64,000 nucleotides of DNA, from positions 1,753,501-1,817,500 of the forward strand of contig JAFMOC010000031.1 in NCBI GenBank assembly GCA_019802505.1. Direction: 5' to 3'. Positions 61,060-64,000 of the stretch are shown here, piece after piece. Source of the DNA: Corydoras sp. C115 (Eukaryota; Chordata; Actinopteri; Siluriformes; Callichthyidae). The stretch's first letter is position 1. Every line of letters begins with the position of its first letter. Position numbers and translations under genes: made by a program. The notes below the pieces were generated by a model, which worked only from the letters and a program-made list of their open reading frames with translations, searched no databases and was not told where the DNA came from.

Positions 61060-61967
61060 GAGCAATTCCTTTGTGTGCGCAAAATAGCTCACTGTACTTT
61101 ATCAATACAGCTTGATTCAGCTGAAATAATTCTCCCAAGGTTAAAAGTACAACTTAATGGTTACTGTTCTGTTTGTGGATGAGTGAGTGAGGGACAGTCC
61201 CCGAGTTGTTTGTGTTCCCAGCTTGTAGCTTTGCTGTTTGTACAGCAGTAAAAAGCTGACGGCGACACGCTCCACAGTTATATTTATGCCCAGCTGTATA
61301 TCCCTTTCTCTAACTATGGAAAGTATTTCTCATCTGTTCCCGAAATAACCTGTAGAATATGGACGGGGGTGCTCGGGCCCCTTTGTTGCCAAGAACTGGC
61401 CGCTGGAATTTATGAACAGCTAATATAATTGAGGTGGCAGCTGATGGAAGGCGAGCAGGTCGCCACAGAATCGATCCTCTTTCAATAATGTTGTTTTCAT
61501 TAAATCAAACTATAAGCTCTGGATTCTTCAGCTTCACTCGTGTGGCAGGTGTTAAATAGACTGGCGTGTTGATTGACACATGAAGCCTTGTGTGGCTGCG
61601 AATGTACAGAACAGGAGTGTTTACATTGCATCGATTTCTGAAGTACCACCTGACCACCCACAGTTCGTCACTGGGCCACGGGATCATGTTTTGGGCGGTC
61701 AGAACAACTGCCATGTTGACTCATGACTTATTCTGCTGGCTAATAGACATATATTCTCTAGACAGTGGGGCTAATGTTTCAAGTTTACCAATCTATTTTT
61801 AAGGTGAGCTGCATTCACTCACCAGCTTCTTTATCAGCCACACAGTTCTATCATATGAGCAGAAGAGACTTTAATTTAGGAATAAAACATTCACCAGAAA
61901 CATGCTTAAATTTCGGACCTCCTGACTGTTTTCACATACTTATTTACTTATAATTTATTTTAAATAT
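61060..61967. other. fam13b intron, no repeat recognised
   Basis: No exon or repeat is recognised. Confidence 0.35.
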
Positions 61968-61977
61968 GATGAACAGA

Positions 61978-62549
61978 GGCTTAGTGGTCAGCACGTCCGC
62001 CTCTCAGCACTAGGGATTCCCGGTTCGAATCCCCATCTGCGTGGAGTTTCCATGTTCTCCCCGTGTCTGCGTGGGTTTCCTCGGGTTCTCCGGTTTCCTC
62101 CCACAGTCCACAAAACATGGATCAAGTCAATTGAATTCTCAAAATTGCCCCATATAGAGTGTGTATGTGTGAGTAAGTGTGTGCCCAGCGATGGATTAGC
62201 GCCATGTCCTGGGTGTATCTTCCCAGTGCCCGAGACGTTCTCCCCTGGATGGGCATGGGGAACCCCCCCCCCCCCCCCCCCCCCGCGACCCTAATAGAGG
62301 ATAAAGCGGAAGATAATGAATGAATGAATGAAACCAAATAATAAATTATAATAAAAAATAATAAAACCCTGTGCTCTGATTCTGAACATTAAGTTGGGAT
62401 GTTTGTTACATGTGCCCAGCGATGGATTGGCGCCATGTCCTGGGTGTATCTGCCCAGTGCCCGAGACGTTCTCCCCTGGATGGGCATGGGGAACCCCACC
62501 GCGACCCTAATGGAGGATAAAGCGGAAGATAATGAATGAATGAATGATT
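61978..62549 (+). repeat. Family A SINE with duplicated 3' half
   Basis: A copy lacking the first bases (61978-62331) is followed by 80 bp of unrelated AT-rich sequence and a second 3' half (62412-62549). GATGAACAGA at 61968-61977 and 62550-62559 flanks the whole compound. The first copy has a C-run of about 22 (62263-62284). Confidence 0.92.
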
Positions 62550-62559
62550 GATGAACAGA

Positions 62560-63095
62560 CTTATGTCTAGTTGATAATTTTGTCCCAGTGCAAAACACAG
62601 CAGATTTACGGTGTATATTAATATGAGCTACATGCATTATAATAAACCCTGACGGGATTTAAATATTCTGAGCCTCTTGAGATTAAGAGAACCCTGTCCC
62701 TGTGCATTTATACCTCATTAACTATTGAAAAACATGACTAAATCATGTTTAATTGTGTATAAAACAGGATCCACTTTTAACAGTTCGTATGTGGCATTGA
62801 AAAATAAAAATAAAATGTGTGTGTTTTTAGTGGAATGCCACACCGTAACTTTATAAAATATCTATTGTATCAGATAGAGGCTTGTAAAGTTTTTATTCCT
62901 TTAACACACTTCTTTGGGTCACATGCAGATCAACCAGAGGGTGGGAACAGTATATGGTGCACGTGTCTGTGTGCGTGCCCAGGTCTATATTTGTGTGCAT
63001 GTCTGCAATTAGCAAAGGCAGCATAAAGTTGTATGAAGTAAAATGATATTGATATACTTTGCCTAGTGTACTTGCACACGTTTATTTATTAATTT
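62560..63095. other. fam13b intron, nothing recognised
   Basis: AT-rich intronic sequence without a recognised feature. Confidence 0.35.
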
Positions 63096-63097
63096 TA

Positions 63098-63232
63098 AAT
63101 TTACATTTTTATACAGCGCCTGGGGAGCGAATGGGGTTAGGGCACTTTACTATGGGTACCTGGTGGAACTGGGAATCGAAAAAGGGGACCTTCAGGTCAT
63201 AAGGCTGACCCCTTAACTACAACAACTGCTAA
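63098..63232 (-). repeat. SINE-like repeat fragment
   Basis: ACAGCGCCTGGGGAGCGAAT, GGGTTAGGGCACTTTACT and GACCCCTTAACTACAACAAC resemble the - strand of another fish SINE-like repeat. Confidence 0.45.
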
Positions 63233-63990
63233 TAATATACAGTATATTGAGATGTTTTTGTGCATGTGCTTTCCTGGTTTGGACAGAGGGTCTGGCGAGC
63301 ATGTTGTTGCACCTCAGCCCATAATAAGAATCCTGAAATAGTTTTAATAAATGAAAACCTTGGTATTTCAGAACACTTTTGATAAAGTGACTTTTTTGCT
63401 TTCAGCTTTTTGACTTTCTATAAAGACAAAAACATATCTGCCTAAACAAATAAAAAAACTAACGACAAATTTAGCAACAGTTGTTAGTGACTAATCTTAT
63501 CTAGAACATAAACTGGTGACGTTGTGACAGACAACCGTAATCCTCGGAGCAGATCATCTTAAAGTCACTGGGTGGCCTGCAAACACAAACCCATCCAACT
63601 GCTCTTTATTTCCTAGGCGTCCTGAACAATGCTTTTGGGTTGACTACTTTTTGATCACAAAATAACGAATAAAGAACCCTCAGGTGGTCCTTTAATGGGC
63701 ACCACTACAGTGCTGGACATGCAGAGGGGGTCACCATAGCAACTCAGAAACATCATTACAGTGGAGGCCTAATAAAGAATTTTTAAAAGTTGTCATACAT
63801 ACATGAGTACACGGTCTTGCCTCCTCACCATCCACCCACTGTACTGCATTTAATACACAATTGAATGTCTGTTTTTTATTTTAGTGAAACACAGAGAGCT
63901 TGTACTACTGTAGGATGTATGCTTGTTGTAAAGCAACATTTGAGAAACCCAAGTGACATTGGGTTGATTGATTTTTTTTTTGTCTAGCAG

Positions 63991-64000
63991 ACCCACAGCT
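63991..64000 (+). other. fam13b: possible start of the next fam13b exon
   Basis: A ten-base T-run then GTCTAGCAG ends at 63990, a plausible acceptor. The preceding exon ends in phase 2 (AG), so the join would read AGA CCC ACA GCT. Only ten bases are visible. Confidence 0.3.

Overview
The window is from a bony-fish (teleost) nuclear genome. Split genes have GT-AG introns, the encoded proteins are vertebrate (Slit, CXCL14, FAM13B), and the DNA is crowded with tRNA-derived SINEs, LINE fragments and long TA/CA microsatellites typical of teleosts. An otophysan fish is plausible from the repeat style, but the species cannot be named.

Three genes lie on the + strand. (1) The last four visible coding exons of a slit gene (4510-6970) encode part of the laminin-G domain, EGF-like repeats and the C-terminal cystine knot. 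The residues match slit1 best; upstream exons lie outside the window. (2) A complete cxcl14 gene (ATG 36490, stop 43421-43423; four exons, 99 aa) encodes the secreted chemokine CXCL14. (3) The 5' part of fam13b (non-coding first exon ending 49444, ATG 54362, coding exons to 60027) encodes an N-terminal RhoGAP-like domain and continues past the right edge. The three proteins act in different processes (axon guidance, chemokine signalling, Rho-family signalling); nothing suggests a shared pathway. CXCL14 and FAM13B both lie on human 5q31, so that pairing looks like conserved synteny.

Layout: 1-4509 slit intron with a SINE mosaic and a dead LINE; 4510-6970 slit 3' exons; about 7060-36250 a 29-kb gene-free interval dense in SINEs, with some repeat-free blocks; 35853-36247 a perfect-period 25-bp minisatellite directly upstream of cxcl14; 36490-43423 cxcl14, whose intron 1 holds two large inverted repeats; about 44150-48060 a gene-free interval with a 33/44-bp minisatellite; 48070-49195 a 1.1-kb TG/TA array abutting the fam13b promoter; 49300-64000 fam13b.

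Repeat families (names are local). Family A: tRNA-derived SINE of about 340 bp, box A TGGCTTAGTGG, box B GGTTCGAATCC, tail AAGCGGAAGATAATG followed by (GAAT)n; 31 recognisable full or partial young copies plus older ones. Family B: a second tRNA-derived SINE (box A TAGCTCAGTGG), ending in CGCTTTGGATAAAAGCG. Family C: a MITE-like repeat with TTAGTCATTTAGCAGACGC ends. Family D: a repeat with long terminal inverted repeats. Family E: a repeat with the core AGCAGCTTTACA.

The most unusual structure is in the SINEs. Four separate loci carry two family-A copies head-to-tail with the target sequence present three times. At the clearest locus the two target duplications differ in length (33 and 14 bp). 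This points to repeated insertion at one target rather than tandem duplication. A further copy (681-1175) is a mosaic that carries 17 bp of the private flank of another SINE 7 kb away.
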